From Acidimicrobiia bacterium (GTDB lineage: Bacteria > Actinomycetota > Acidimicrobiia > Spongiisociales > UBA5794), in assembly GCA_026985095.1 (NCBI GenBank), contig JALSQW010000021.1, positions 1 to 64,000 of the forward strand: DNA of 64,000 nt. Direction: 5' to 3'. Each line of letters begins with the position of its first letter. Within the stretch, counting starts at the first letter, position 1. Below are positions 46,097 to 55,264 of the stretch, in pieces. Under the pieces are notes generated by a model that worked only from the letters and a program-made list of their open reading frames with translations, was not told the DNA's origin and searched no databases. A program made the position numbers and the translations under genes.

Positions 46097-46121
46097 GCGG
46101 GGGCGCCAGTGGCGCCCCCGC
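46097..46121 (+). terminator. Intercistronic hairpin after aapJ
   Basis: GCGGGGGCGCC and GGCGCCCCCGC form an 11-bp stem with an AGT loop, 25 bp after the aapJ stop and about 80 bp before aapQ. Such hairpins often stabilise the binding-protein message or partly terminate transcription. Confidence 0.7.
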
Positions 46122-46199
46122 TGCGCGTTCGTCTAGATTGCGGCGAGCGATGTGCACGGTCGCCCGCCACGGGGGCTGCCGGAGAGGGAGGCAAGGGCT

Positions 46200-47747
46200 T
46201 TGACGGTCGAGGTCAGAGAGCATCAGAAGACGCCGCTGTGGAGGAACGCCACGTTCCTCAAGTGGGTGGCGCAGATCGGTGTCCTGGTCGCGCTCTTGGC
46301 GTTGTTCGCCCTCCTCGGCTCCGAAGCGCTGAAGAACTTCAACCAGTCGGGCATCTCCTTCGGCTGGAAGTGGCTGTCGGACCCGACCGGCGTCGACATC
46401 CGGGAAGGCATCGACACCTCGCCCGACTCGGGTGTGCGAGCCCTCGCGGTGGGGATGGTCAACACCCTCCGGGTCGGCGTCTCCGGCATCATCGCGGCGA
46501 CCGTCCTCGGCACGCTCATCGGCATCGGGCGCCTGTCGAAGAACTGGATCGTCAACAAGCTGTCGACGGTCTACATCGAGTCGATCCGCAACGTGCCGCT
46601 GCTGCTCCAGATCTTCTTCTGGCAGGCCATGGCGTTGGTGCTCCCGCAGCTCGCCACCGACGACGTCGGCACCTACTGGTTCAAGGCATCGAACAAGGGG
46701 TTCGGTCTGGCCTGGTTCCGCACCGACGGGGGCTTCTGGCCGTGGATGCTCTTCGTCGTCGCCGGCATTCTGGTCGGACGCGCCGTCTCCCGCTCCCGGC
46801 ACCGGATCCAGGAGGAGACCGGACGCATCACCTACCCCGGCCTCTCGTGGCTCGCGACCGTCATCGTGTTCGCCGCCGTCGGCTGGTTCGCATGGCCGAT
46901 CCTCCGCTTCCTCGCTCCCGTCTGGCACGGCATCGCCTCGTTCTTCCGAGCGCTGCCACCGATCGTGTACCCGATCGTCGGCGCCATCGCGTCGATCGGG
47001 TTCGCCGTGCTGTGGATCAGGAACTTCTTCGAGTCCCGCCGCACGCCCGCCGGTTTCGGCAAGCTCACCGATGACGACTGGTTCCGGGTCATCTTCGCCG
47101 GCTTCTCCGGGATCGCCCTGGCGATCGTTTCGTTCGTCATCGGCGGGTTCGTGCTCACCACCGTCGGTGGCGACAAGGCATCGGTCGCCGAGCTCATCGG
47201 CAGGGGGATCGCCAACGTCTTCGATTGGCTCGGGCGATCCTTCGAGGTCACCTCGGGCTCGCCGATCGTCGGGAGCCGTCCCGAGGTCATCGTCAGAGGC
47301 GCCGGCTTCGTCAACTTCTCCGAGGGCGGCGTGGTCATGTCCGTCCCGTTCTTCGCCATCTGGACCGGCGTCACCTTGTACACCGCCTCGTTCATCGCCG
47401 AGATCGTCCGCGGCGGCATCCTGGCGGTTCCCAAGGGTCAGACCGAGGCGGCGATGGCCTTGGGTCTGCGCCGCAGCCAGTACCTCCGGCTCGTGATCCT
47501 GCCCCAGGCGTTCCGGATCATCCTGCCGCCGATGGGCAACCAGTACCTCAACCTGATGAAGAACACGTCGCTGGGCATCGCCGTCGCGTTCCCCGAGATC
47601 GTGCAGGTCGGGACCACGATCCTGAACCAGACCGGCCAATCCCTCCCCGTCGTGCTCGTGTGGATGGGCTTCTTCGTGAGCCTCAGCCTCGGGATCTCGG
47701 CGATCGTGAACTACTACAACCGCAAGATGATGATCGTGGAGCGATGA
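46200..47747 (+). CDS. aapQ: Polar amino acid ABC transporter permease (AapQ-like)
   Basis: A 515-residue inner-membrane permease starting at TTG 46200, which has GGAGAGGGAGG upstream; the ATG at 46152 has no such support. The N-terminal permease segment includes GMVNTLRVGVSGIIAATVLGT and YIESIRNVPLLLQIFFWQAM. The C-terminal half has TLYTASFIAEIVRGGILAVP and the EAA loop EAAMALGLRRSQYLRLVILPQ, then MKNTSLGIAVAFPE. AapQ is usually near 400 residues, so an extra membrane region lies in the middle (about residues 180-320). Confidence 0.9.
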   Translation: MTVEVREHQKTPLWRNATFLKWVAQIGVLVALLALFALLGSEALKNFNQSGISFGWKWLSDPTGVDIREGIDTSPDSGVRALAVGMVNTLRVGVSGIIAATVLGTLIGIGRLSKNWIVNKLSTVYIESIRNVPLLLQIFFWQAMALVLPQLATDDVGTYWFKASNKGFGLAWFRTDGGFWPWMLFVVAGILVGRAVSRSRHRIQEETGRITYPGLSWLATVIVFAAVGWFAWPILRFLAPVWHGIASFFRALPPIVYPIVGAIASIGFAVLWIRNFFESRRTPAGFGKLTDDDWFRVIFAGFSGIALAIVSFVIGGFVLTTVGGDKASVAELIGRGIANVFDWLGRSFEVTSGSPIVGSRPEVIVRGAGFVNFSEGGVVMSVPFFAIWTGVTLYTASFIAEIVRGGILAVPKGQTEAAMALGLRRSQYLRLVILPQAFRIILPPMGNQYLNLMKNTSLGIAVAFPEIVQVGTTILNQTGQSLPVVLVWMGFFVSLSLGISAIVNYYNRKMMIVER

Positions 47748-47748
47748 C

Positions 47749-49554
47749 ATGACGGGTCACATGGTCACCGAAGTCACCGAGCTGGCACCCGAGCCGCCCC
47801 CGAAGGGCATCGGGGTCTGGCTGAAGGAGAACCTCTTCTCCACGCCCGCCAGCGGGGCGATGAGCATCATCGCCATCGTGGTCGCCCTGGCCGCGATCCG
47901 AGGGATCCTCGGGTTCATCTTCGACCCGTCCCGTCGCTGGGAGGCGGTCACCTACAACATGCGCCTCCTGATGGTCCAGGCGTATCCGGCCGAGCAGGCC
48001 ATCCGGATCTGGTTCAGCGTCGGCGTCGTCGTCGTCTTGCTCGCCCTCAGCCTGGCCGTGTGGCGGGTCGGCGGTCGCACGAGCCCCCGACAGGTCGGCG
48101 GCACCCTCTTCGCCGTCGGAAGCCTGGCGCTCCTCGGTGGCCTTCTCGGTCCCTTCTCGGCGAGCGGCAAGATCGGATGGATCGTCGTCGGTGCCGTCCT
48201 CGCCGGCGTCGGGTACTACCTCCGCAACGGCCTCGGAGAGCGCGCCAAGGAAGAGTCGATCCCCGTCCTCGGCGCCGTGGCGGTCGTGATCGGCCTCATC
48301 CTGGTGGTGATCTGGACGATCGAGCTCCCGTTCCCCGTCCGGGACACCGCCGGGGAGCAGGTCGTCAGCTTCCTGCCGATCGCCTCGTCGACTCGCATCC
48401 CGTGGACGATCATCGCGCTCGTCGGCGTCGCCTCGTACGTCGTCATGAAGTTCGCGCGTGACCTCTTGCCGGCGGTCCCCACCCGCCGCGTCCTCGTGGG
48501 GTTGTGGGTGCTGTCGTATCCGGTGCTCGTCCTCGTGGTGCTTCGCGACCCGCACGTTCCCCTCGACCGGGTGTGGTCCTTCTACCTGCCCCTGGCGGTC
48601 GGCTTCGCCGTCGTGGGAGCCCTCGTGCTCAACGTCGCCGCCAACCGCTCCCTGGGGGAGCTGGGGAGGGTCATCGGCGCGGTGGCCTTGATCATCGCCC
48701 TGGCGAGCTTCGCCTTCCAGATGGAATACGTCGTCAGGTTCCTCCTCCTCGCCTTCGCGTTCTTCGCGCTCGCCGCTCCCACCTTCGGCGGCGAGGGAGC
48801 GAGCCGCCGGATCTTCCTCGTCATGTGGGCCATCTCGGCGCTCCTGATCGTGTTCTTCTACGTGATGGCGACCTCGGAGTCCACCGTGGAGGTGCCGGGC
48901 GCGTTCATGCTCGGCGGCCTCGGCCTCACGTTGATCCTGTCGATCACCGCCATCGTCGCCTCGTTCCCCATCGGACTGCTCCTGGCGTTGGCGAGGACGT
49001 CGAAGATGCCGCTGTTCAGGATCATGGCGACCACCTACATCGAGCTCGTGCGTGGCGTGCCGCTCATCACCTGGCTGCTCGTGGCGTTCATCATGCTCCC
49101 CGTCGCCCTCCCTCAGGGCGTGTCGATCGGCGGTGTCATGCGCGCCATCGGGGCCATGACGTTCTTCTCTGCGGCCTACCTCGCCGAGAACGTCCGTGGC
49201 GGCCTGCAGGCGATCCCGAAGGGCCAGTACGAGGCGTCGCAAGCCCTCGGGATGACCACGTCGCAGATGACGGTGTTCATCGTCCTCCCGCAGGCCCTGC
49301 GGGCGGTCATCCCCGCCCTGGTCGGTCAGGTCATCGCCATCTTCAAGGACACGTCGCTGGTGACCATCGTCGGCCTGTTCGACTTCCTCCATATCGCTCG
49401 CGCCGTCATCCCGGGACAGAGCCAGCCGTTCAACTTCCTCGGGACGTTCCGCGAGCCCCTACTGTTCGCCGCGGTGGTGTACTGGATGTTCACGTTCACC
49501 TTCAGCCGTATCAGCCTCCGGCTCGAGAAGAAGCTGGGCGTCGGCGAACGATGA
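47749..49554 (+). CDS. aapM: Polar amino acid ABC transporter permease (AapM-like) with extended N-terminal membrane region
   Basis: A 601-residue permease. The transport core is at the C-terminal end: [60 protein letters not shown], the EAA loop [21 protein letters not shown] and [16 protein letters not shown]. About ten hydrophobic segments precede it, several more than in AapM (near 384 residues). It starts 1 bp after aapQ. The extra helices might be a fused membrane domain or a lineage-specific expansion. Confidence 0.9.
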   Translation: MTGHMVTEVTELAPEPPPKGIGVWLKENLFSTPASGAMSIIAIVVALAAIRGILGFIFDPSRRWEAVTYNMRLLMVQAYPAEQAIRIWFSVGVVVVLLALSLAVWRVGGRTSPRQVGGTLFAVGSLALLGGLLGPFSASGKIGWIVVGAVLAGVGYYLRNGLGERAKEESIPVLGAVAVVIGLILVVIWTIELPFPVRDTAGEQVVSFLPIASSTRIPWTIIALVGVASYVVMKFARDLLPAVPTRRVLVGLWVLSYPVLVLVVLRDPHVPLDRVWSFYLPLAVGFAVVGALVLNVAANRSLGELGRVIGAVALIIALASFAFQMEYVVRFLLLAFAFFALAAPTFGGEGASRRIFLVMWAISALLIVFFYVMATSESTVEVPGAFMLGGLGLTLILSITAIVASFPIGLLLALARTSKMPLFRIMATTYIELVRGVPLITWLLVAFIMLPVALPQGVSIGGVMRAIGAMTFFSAAYLAENVRGGLQAIPKGQYEASQALGMTTSQMTVFIVLPQALRAVIPALVGQVIAIFKDTSLVTIVGLFDFLHIARAVIPGQSQPFNFLGTFREPLLFAAVVYWMFTFTFSRISLRLEKKLGVGER

Positions 49555-49579
49555 GAAGAGAGTCGAGGAGGCACCTTCG

Positions 49580-50347
49580 ATGACCATGCACGAGACGACA
49601 CCAGAGCGAGTCCTCGGCGACGACATCGTCATCGCCGAAGGGGTGAAGAAGTGGTTCGGCGACTTCCAGGCCCTGAAGGGGGTCACGACCCGCGTCAAGG
49701 AACGCGAGGTGGTGGTGATCATCGGACCCTCCGGTTCGGGCAAGTCGACGTTCATCCGCTGCCTGAACCGTCTCGAAGCCCACCAGGAGGGCACGATCAT
49801 CATCGACGGGACGGAGCTCACCAACGACCTCAAGAACATCGAGAAGATCCGGTCCGAGGTGGGGATGGTGTTCCAGCAGTTCAACCTGTTCCCGCACCTG
49901 ACGGTCATGGACAACATCACCCTCGCCCCGATCTGGGTGCGGAAGACGCCCAAGGCGGAGGCGGAGGCCACGGCGATGGAGCTCCTCGAACGGGTCGGGA
50001 TCCCCGAACAGGCCGACAAGTACCCCGGGCAGCTCTCCGGCGGCCAGCAGCAGCGCGTCGCCATCGCCCGGTCGCTGGCCATGAAGCCGCGGATCATGCT
50101 CTTCGACGAGCCCACCTCCGCCCTCGACCCCGAGATGATCAAAGAGGTCCTCGACGTGATGAAGGAGCTCGCCGCCTCAGGCATGACGATGATCGTGGTG
50201 ACCCACGAGATGGGCTTCGCCCGGGAGGTCGCCGATCGGGTGATGTTCTTCGACTACGGCACCATCGTCGAGGAAGGCACCCCGGAGCACTTCTTCACCA
50301 ACCCCCAGCACGACCGGACGAAGCTGTTCCTCAGTCAGATCCTCTGA
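49580..50347 (+). CDS. aapP: Polar amino acid ABC transporter ATP-binding protein (AapP-like)
   Basis: A 255-residue ABC ATPase. Walker [21 protein letters not shown]-loop [17 protein letters not shown], signature [16 protein letters not shown], Walker [16 protein letters not shown] and H-loop [15 protein letters not shown] are intact. Sequence is of the GlnQ/AapP type. It completes the aapJ-Q-M-P operon. The last 17 bp overlap the convergent VOC gene. Confidence 0.95.
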   Translation: MTMHETTPERVLGDDIVIAEGVKKWFGDFQALKGVTTRVKEREVVVIIGPSGSGKSTFIRCLNRLEAHQEGTIIIDGTELTNDLKNIEKIRSEVGMVFQQFNLFPHLTVMDNITLAPIWVRKTPKAEAEATAMELLERVGIPEQADKYPGQLSGGQQQRVAIARSLAMKPRIMLFDEPTSALDPEMIKEVLDVMKELAASGMTMIVVTHEMGFAREVADRVMFFDYGTIVEEGTPEHFFTNPQHDRTKLFLSQIL

Positions 50348-50885
50348 GCGGCTCGTCGGCGGTGGGCTCTTCGGCTCGTCCGCCGCGGCCCGGGCCCAGT
50401 TCGTCGGCGGTTCGCACCCCGGACCATCGGGCGAGGTCCGTCTCCCAGTCGAGATGCTCGACCACCGCCTGGTCGGCGTAGCCGCCCCACTCGGCACGGG
50501 GGACCATCCACATGAGCTCGAACTGGTTCCCGTCGGGGTCGGCGCCGTAGACGCTCTTGGTGGCGCCGTGGGACGACTCGCCGGTGTAGGCCCCTGCCGC
50601 CATCACCGCCTCGCGGAGGCGGGCGAGGTCGTCGAGGGTGTCGACCTGCCAGGCGAGGTGATACAGGCCGGTCGCCCCACGTGGTGGCTGCGGCGCCCCG
50701 GCTCCGAGACCGAAGAGCCCGAGGTCGTGGTGGTTGAGCGAGTCGGGCGCTCGCAGGAACGCGGCGTTCATCCGTGGTTCGGCCGTGACGGCCTCGAAGC
50801 CGAGCACGTCCCGGTAGAACGCGACCGCCCGGGCGAGGTCCGAGACGAACAGGACCGCATGGTTGAGCCTACGGATACCGGTCAT
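50331..50885 (-). CDS. VOC (glyoxalase/dioxygenase superfamily) protein
   Basis: A 184-residue VOC-fold protein. [27 protein letters not shown] opens the first beta-alpha-beta module and [19 protein letters not shown] the second. [15 protein letters not shown] carries the last metal ligand Glu; His residues at LNHAV and YHLAW supply the others. The length and layout are like catechol 2,3-dioxygenase-type VOC proteins, but no substrate is evident. It overlaps aapP by 17 bp and lies 31 bp downstream of the M20 gene. Confidence 0.85.
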   Translation of the reverse strand: MTGIRRLNHAVLFVSDLARAVAFYRDVLGFEAVTAEPRMNAAFLRAPDSLNHHDLGLFGLGAGAPQPPRGATGLYHLAWQVDTLDDLARLREAVMAAGAYTGESSHGATKSVYGADPDGNQFELMWMVPRAEWGGYADQAVVEHLDWETDLARWSGVRTADELGPGRGGRAEEPTADEPLRGSD

Positions 50886-50916
50886 CGGTGCCTCCTCCTC
50901 GGGCGGTTGCTCCAGC

Positions 50917-52071
50917 TCAGCGGGGTGGTGTCAGGTCGTCCCAGCGGTCGCCTTCGGCGAGGTCGATGACCGTCCACGCCATCGCCAGGGCGCCGTCGCG
51001 GATCGCCCGCTCCCCAGAAGGGGTGACGGTGTGCGCGGCGAACTCCTTCTGATGGTTGACCGCCGGCAGCGAGTGGATGTCCAGCATCGGATGGATCGAC
51101 GGGACCTCGTGACTGACGTTGCCCATGTCGGTCGAGCCGGCGGCCCCCGGATCTTCGTCGGCGCCGCGGCCCATGGGTCGACCGAGGGCTGCCGCGTTGG
51201 CGGCGAACAGCTCCGTCATCAGCGGGTCGGACACCAGGTCCGTGTAGGTGTGGCCCCGTGCCTTCATCTCGAAGGTGCATCCCGTCGCCGTCGCCGCCGC
51301 CTCGAAGCAGGCGACGACCCTGGCGGAGAGCTCGTCGAGGCGTTCCTTGGACGGTGCCCGGACGTACCACGACATGGCGGTATAGGCCGGGATCACGTTG
51401 GGGGCGCCGCCGCCGTAGGTGATGACTCCATGCACCTTGTCGGTGGGATAGAGGGCCTGTCGGAGGGTCGAGATGTTGACGTACGCCTGGACCGCCGCAT
51501 CGAGGGCGTTGAGCCCGAGCTGCGGCGCGAACGCGGCGTGGGACTCCTTGCCGAAGAACTCGACGTCCACGTGGGCGACCGCCAGGAAGTTCGGGTCGAC
51601 GACGTCGCGTGGGGACGGGTGGATCATCATCGCCGCTGCCGCACCCGAGAAGGCACCGGCTTCGATGAGGTCGACCTTCCCGCCGTACATCTCCTCGGCG
51701 GGCGTGCCGAGCACCGTGACCCGGAAGCCGAGCTCGTCGGCGAGCGGGGCGAGGGCGGCTCCTGCGCCCGCAGCGGCGGTGGCGATGATGTTGTGGCCGC
51801 AGGCATGTCCGACCTCGGGGAGCGCGTCCATCTCGCAGCAGATCACGACCTCGGGTCCCGCCGAGCCGGCCCTGGCGGCGAAGGCGGTGTCCATGCCGTA
51901 GGCGGGGTACTCGACGTCGAACCCTTGGTCTGCGAGGAACTCGACGAGCCGTGCCGACGTGTCGCGTTCCTCGAAGGCGAGCTCGGGATGGTCGTACATC
52001 CAGCGGGACATCGAGTACAGGTCGCTCTCGATCTCGGCGAACCGTCGCTCGGCTCGTTCCTTCGCGGTCAT
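50917..52071 (-). CDS. M20 family amidohydrolase
   Basis: A 384-residue M20 metallohydrolase of the aminobenzoyl-glutamate/PM20D2-like branch. VVICCEMDALPEVGHACGHN contains the first metal ligands, TVLGTPAEEMYGGK has the catalytic and ligand Glu pair, and FFGKESHAAFAPQLGLNALD begins the dimerisation domain. GSTDMGNVSHEVPSIHP carries the late ligands. Relatives cleave N-acyl amino acids or dipeptides. ATG 52071 has GAAGGGAG upstream. Confidence 0.88.
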   Translation of the reverse strand: MTAKERAERRFAEIESDLYSMSRWMYDHPELAFEERDTSARLVEFLADQGFDVEYPAYGMDTAFAARAGSAGPEVVICCEMDALPEVGHACGHNIIATAAAGAGAALAPLADELGFRVTVLGTPAEEMYGGKVDLIEAGAFSGAAAAMMIHPSPRDVVDPNFLAVAHVDVEFFGKESHAAFAPQLGLNALDAAVQAYVNISTLRQALYPTDKVHGVITYGGGAPNVIPAYTAMSWYVRAPSKERLDELSARVVACFEAAATATGCTFEMKARGHTYTDLVSDPLMTELFAANAAALGRPMGRGADEDPGAAGSTDMGNVSHEVPSIHPMLDIHSLPAVNHQKEFAAHTVTPSGERAIRDGALAMAWTVIDLAEGDRWDDLTPPR

Positions 52072-52274
52072 CGCTGGCGCTCCCTTCGTCGTCGAGCCTC
52101 CAGCCTATCGGCCGCCGGCGACGGTCGATCCGTCGGAGGCCGGGCCCGTCGCCGCTACGGCGGGAACCACGTAGCATTGCGTCGTCACGAGGAGGTTCGG
52201 TTGGCGCATCAACACACGCAGGGGCGTTGGAGGTCCGGCACGGGGTCGAGGCGGGCAGCAGGGGAGCGCCGCCG

Positions 52275-53243
52275 ATGACGGCGCTCCTGGCTTCGATCCC
52301 GTCGCCGCCGCGCAACACCATCGAGATCGGCCCGTTGACCGTCTACTTCTACGGGGTCCTCATCGCCATCGGCGTCATCGTCGCGGTCGTCGTCGCCAAG
52401 CAGCGCTACGAGCGGTTCGGCGGTGACGGCGAGCTGGTGGACCGGATCGCCATCTGGGCCGTCGCGTTCGGGTTCCTCGGTGCTCGTATGGCCTACGTGT
52501 CGACGCATCTGTCCAGGTTCGAGGGGCGGCCGTGGGCGATCTTGTTCATCTGGGAAGGAGGTCTGGCGCTGTACGGGGGCCTGACGGTCGGCTCGTTGAC
52601 CGCCCTGTACCTGTTGCGGAAGTGGGATGGTGACATCTGGGCCTTCGCCGACGCCACGGCGGTGGGGATCCCTCTGGCGCAAGCCATCGGTCGGTGGGGG
52701 AACTACTTCAACCAGGAGCTGTTCGGCACTCCGTCGACCCTGCCGTGGGCGGTCGAGATCGACCCGGTCAACCGGCCTCCGCAGTTCGCCGAGTTCTCGA
52801 CGTTCCATCCGACGTTCCTCTACGAGTCGTTGTGGAACCTGCTGCTGACGGTGCCGATCATCCTGTGGCTCGAACGCAAGGGGAAGCTCGCCAAGGGGTC
52901 GTCGTTCGCGGTCTACGTGATGGTGTACGGGACGGGTCGGTTCCTGATGGAGCTGCTGCGGACCGACACGAGCTTCCGGCTCCTCGGCCTGTCCCGCAAC
53001 GGATGGGTGTCGGCCGTCGCCGTCATCGGCGCCGCCATCGCCTTCCGCATCCTGCAGCGGCGCGCCGAGCCGCGCGCCTTGGTGGGGGAGCCGAGCTTCT
53101 TTTCGCCCGGGGAGCCGACGACCTCGATGCCCGACGCCGCCGACCGCGACCCCGAGGGCGTCGACGGGCCGGCGGAGGTCGCCTCCGCGGGAGGGCCCAC
53201 CGAGGGCGAACCCGACGATCCGCACCGAGACGCCGGCGAGTGA
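52275..53243 (+). CDS. lgt: Phosphatidylglycerol--prolipoprotein diacylglyceryl transferase
   Basis: A 322-residue membrane enzyme that adds diacylglycerol to the lipobox Cys. IEIGPLTVYFYGVLIAIGV, the IWEGGLALYGGLTVG block, the Lgt signature QAIGRWGNYFNQELFG, HPTFLYESLWNLLL and YGTGRFLMELLRTD are clear. An acidic, Pro/Gly-rich C-terminal tail (DAADRDPEGVDGPAE) is added, as in many actinobacterial Lgt. ATG 52275 gives the normal start; the track ORF is longer by 108 residues. Confidence 0.95.
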   Translation: MTALLASIPSPPRNTIEIGPLTVYFYGVLIAIGVIVAVVVAKQRYERFGGDGELVDRIAIWAVAFGFLGARMAYVSTHLSRFEGRPWAILFIWEGGLALYGGLTVGSLTALYLLRKWDGDIWAFADATAVGIPLAQAIGRWGNYFNQELFGTPSTLPWAVEIDPVNRPPQFAEFSTFHPTFLYESLWNLLLTVPIILWLERKGKLAKGSSFAVYVMVYGTGRFLMELLRTDTSFRLLGLSRNGWVSAVAVIGAAIAFRILQRRAEPRALVGEPSFFSPGEPTTSMPDAADRDPEGVDGPAEVASAGGPTEGEPDDPHRDAGE

Positions 53244-53244
53244 G

Positions 53245-53258
53245 CCGACGATCGTCGG
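53245..53258. terminator. Palindromic hairpin between lgt and convergent gene
   Basis: CCGACGATCGTCGG is a perfect palindrome two bases after the lgt stop, extended by GAG/CTC flanks. It may act as a bidirectional terminator, but has no U tract. Confidence 0.4.
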
Positions 53259-53280
53259 AGGCTCCCGCTCATCGCGCCCG

Positions 53281-53895
53281 CTACAGGCCAGCCTCCCGGA
53301 GGCACCGGAGGGCCGGCTCGGGATCCGACGGAACCAGGTCGAACAGGCCCTGGTACGAGACTTCGGGAGGCACCTCCATCCCAGCGGCCCTCATGCAGCG
53401 GGCCGCCTGGCGTACGTGTTCGGCGGTCTCCGATGGGGACCTCGCGTTCTGGATCGAGTAGAGGTCAGCGACATAGCTCACGTGCCGATCCCAGCAGCGG
53501 TTGAACACCTCCTCCAGCGCGTCGGCGCCTTCGTCGGGCACGCCTCCGTAGGTGAAGTCGATGGACGTGCCGTCATCGGACGGCCGGATGTCGATGACCT
53601 CGACCCCGGCGTCGCGAAGACACGCGATGGTCGCCAGGACGGCCCGCTCGTACTCGTCGAACGTCACCACGCCGTCACGAAGGATCTCCTTCTGCTCCGG
53701 TGGGGCATCAGTCAACGCGGCCGAGAGCTCGCGGTCACGGGCGGCTTGGATCTGACGCTGGAACTCGAGGTCCGGTGGCGTTGTCCCGTCGGTTCGTGTG
53801 CATGCCGCAGCGACGATCAGCACGACCCCCACGACCACCACCCGCCGACTGGTCCAAGGTGCTGGCCGCGTGATCGGGTGCGCTTGGTCGGTCAC
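53281..53895 (-). CDS. Lipoprotein with repeated Cys-[LM]-R-x-[AE]-G motifs
   Basis: A 204-residue predicted lipoprotein from GTG 53895: VVVVGVVLIVAAAC gives lipobox AAAC. The mature part has GVVTFDEYERAVLATIACLRDAG, a second Cys in VFNRCWDRHV, RCMRAAGMEVP and the terminal RCLREAGL. The cysteine motifs are like those of the cassette protein at 3304-4281, and both genes lie next to a small secreted Trp/Tyr-rich protein. ATG 53931 is an alternative start (no good ribosome site for either). Function unknown. Confidence 0.7.
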   Translation of the reverse strand: MTDQAHPITRPAPWTSRRVVVVGVVLIVAAACTRTDGTTPPDLEFQRQIQAARDRELSAALTDAPPEQKEILRDGVVTFDEYERAVLATIACLRDAGVEVIDIRPSDDGTSIDFTYGGVPDEGADALEEVFNRCWDRHVSYVADLYSIQNARSPSETAEHVRQAARCMRAAGMEVPPEVSYQGLFDLVPSDPEPALRCLREAGL

Positions 53896-53932
53896 GCGCG
53901 CGGGCTCATGGGGTCGACAACGGTGGAACATA

Positions 53933-53984
53933 CCTAGTAGTTCGTGTACCTGTACGTCCCTAGTAGTTCGTGTACCTGTACGTC
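53933..53984. repeat. Perfect 26-bp tandem duplication
   Basis: Two identical 26-bp units (53933-53958 and 53959-53984), each with CCTAGTAGTTCGTGTACC. The unit contains the stop codon and last codons of the small secreted gene. Since that gene's stop is met in the unit nearer its coding body, the duplication leaves the protein intact. Confidence 0.95.
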
Positions 53985-54331
53985 GACCACACCGCGCCGA
54001 CCTTTGATCTGTGGCGCCCCGATGTTGCGTCTGCCCCCGCGCGGCTATCGGCCACGAGGAGCCCTTCGCCGGTGCGCCGCTTCGGCGAGTGATAGTACCA
54101 GTACCCATCCACCTTGTACCCGAGGCGGACCTCGACAATGCTCAGACAGTTGCTGGTGAGGTTTTGGGTCAAGGTGAAGGCAGTGTTCCCGCTGAGCAAC
54201 GAGCTGCTTCCATAGAAGTGGCACCCGGAGCCCTGATACCACGTTACGGAGGTTGCCGCGGATGCCTGCGGTGCCGTCGCCGTCAGAGCCAGGGTGAATG
54301 CGGCCAACACAGTGGTCCAACGCCGAATCAT
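53960..54331 (-). CDS. Small secreted Tyr/Trp-rich protein, unknown function
   Basis: A 123-residue exported protein. Signal peptide TTVLAAFTLALTATAPQASA; mature chain of about 97 residues with two cysteines (SGCHFYG and SNCLSIV), GYKVDGYWYYHSPKRRTG and C-terminal TYRYTNY. ATG 54331 follows AAAGGACGG. Codon choice is less GC-rich than its neighbours (for example ATT, AAC, TAC clusters). It resembles the small secreted protein at 2495-2911 in size, cysteine number, the G-[YW]-W cluster and the C-terminal Y-[KR]-[FY]-x-N. The ending also recalls lactococcin-972-like proteins, but the match is weak. Confidence 0.72.
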   Translation of the reverse strand: MIRRWTTVLAAFTLALTATAPQASAATSVTWYQGSGCHFYGSSSLLSGNTAFTLTQNLTSNCLSIVEVRLGYKVDGYWYYHSPKRRTGEGLLVADSRAGADATSGRHRSKVGAVWSTYRYTNY

Positions 54332-54387
54332 CCGATCAATCCGTCCTTTCCCTCCCCCTGACAACTGTGTGCCCCTTCCATACTTCC

Positions 54388-54414
54388 AAGGTACCCCCCC
54401 CTTCTTGTTGTCAA
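54388..54414 (-). promoter_or_regulatory. Candidate promoter of the small secreted gene
   Basis: On the minus strand, TTGACA (54409-54414) and TACCTT (54388-54393) are 15 bp apart across a run of eight G. The -35 is consensus but the spacing is short, so the -10 assignment is uncertain. Confidence 0.35.
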
Positions 54415-54637
54415 GCGACGCGGTCAGCTGATGAGCTATGTGAGGCTCGGCCAGCGATGGGGGACGAACAGCAGCGCGTCTCTGCACTGGTTCGAGTCAG
54501 GCGGCGTCATGGTCCAGATCGACATCCCGACCGTTGGGGGCCACCCGCTCGGCCAGTGGTTCACCCCAGACACCGACCCAGGTGAGCCGATGGGCGCCGC
54601 GGCGGGCGTAGTTGGCCAGTACCAAGGAGTCGCACGC

Positions 54638-54751
54638 CGAACCCAGGGTTCGTGACGCCCTCTGGGGGTGTCTGCAACCCTGGGTTCGGCGGTCATCTCG
54701 AACCGTGGGCCGGCGACCCCCCTTTCGGGGGTTGGCCAACCCTGGGTTCGG
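54638..54751. repeat. Cluster of AACCC-[AT]-GGGTT palindromes with hairpin
   Basis: Perfect palindrome CGAACCCAGGGTTCG (54638-54652), then AACCCTGGGTTCGG at 54676-54689 and 54738-54751, a degenerate copy near 54699, and a CCCCCTTTCGGGGG hairpin at 54718-54731. The same two elements make up the 37-bp array at 109-271. It lies just after the mscL stop. Confidence 0.88.
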
Positions 54752-54754
54752 CGC

Positions 54755-55132
54755 TCAGGCGCGTCGGAGGGCGTCGCGGATCTCGACCAGGAGGTCGACC
54801 TCGGAGGGGCCGGCGGGGGCTTCCTCGGCTTCGGCCTCGGTCCTCGCCTTGTAGGCGTTGTAGGGCTTGACGACGAAGAAGAACACCGCCGCCGCCACGA
54901 AGATGAAGTTCACCAGCACCGTGAGGAACGCCCCGTAGAAGATCGGCGTGTCGCCGATCGTGAGCACCAGGGCATCGAAGCTCGGCTGGCCGAAGATCAA
55001 CGCCACGATCTGCATGATGATGTTGTCGGTGAACGACTTGACGACGCCACCGAAGGCGACGGCCATCACGAAGGCGACGGCCAACTCGATCAGGTTCCCG
55101 CGGAGCAGGAAGTCCTTGAAGTCCTTGAGCAT
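54755..55132 (-). CDS. mscL: Large-conductance mechanosensitive channel
   Basis: A 125-residue MscL that opens on hypo-osmotic shock. MLKDFKDFLLRGNLIELAVAFVMAVAFGGVVKSF is the N-terminal helix and TM1, GAFLTVLVNFIFVAAAVFFFVV is TM2, and the acidic C-terminal helix ends EVDLLVEIRDALRR. Length is typical. GGGGAACACC precedes the ATG. Confidence 0.96.
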   Translation of the reverse strand: MLKDFKDFLLRGNLIELAVAFVMAVAFGGVVKSFTDNIIMQIVALIFGQPSFDALVLTIGDTPIFYGAFLTVLVNFIFVAAAVFFFVVKPYNAYKARTEAEAEEAPAGPSEVDLLVEIRDALRRA

Positions 55133-55264
55133 GGTGGTGTTCCCCTTTCGATCGCGGTCTCACTCCCGCCCGCATGGTAGCCGACATCGAGTCGGGTTTC
55201 AGGAAGCGACACGCACTGGTGCCGCCCCGGGAGGGGCGGCACCACGTCGATCGGCGGGTCTGGA

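Larger units (their letters stand above)
54332..54754. other. 423-bp stretch with promoter, weak small ORF and repeats
   Basis: This interval holds the candidate promoter above. It also has a 74-codon plus-strand ORF (54431-54655, SLHWFESGGVMVQIDIPTVG) with no ribosome site and uncertain coding status. From 54638 it carries the AACCC-GGGTT repeat cluster. The ORF ends inside the repeat, so it could be a decayed gene remnant. Confidence 0.5.

Noticed and set aside
53960-54331. Lactococcin-972-like bacteriocin
   Set aside because: The YYHS and final YRYTNY segments are suggestive, but the required Gly/Trp-rich N-terminal pattern and the immunity/ABC genes are absent.
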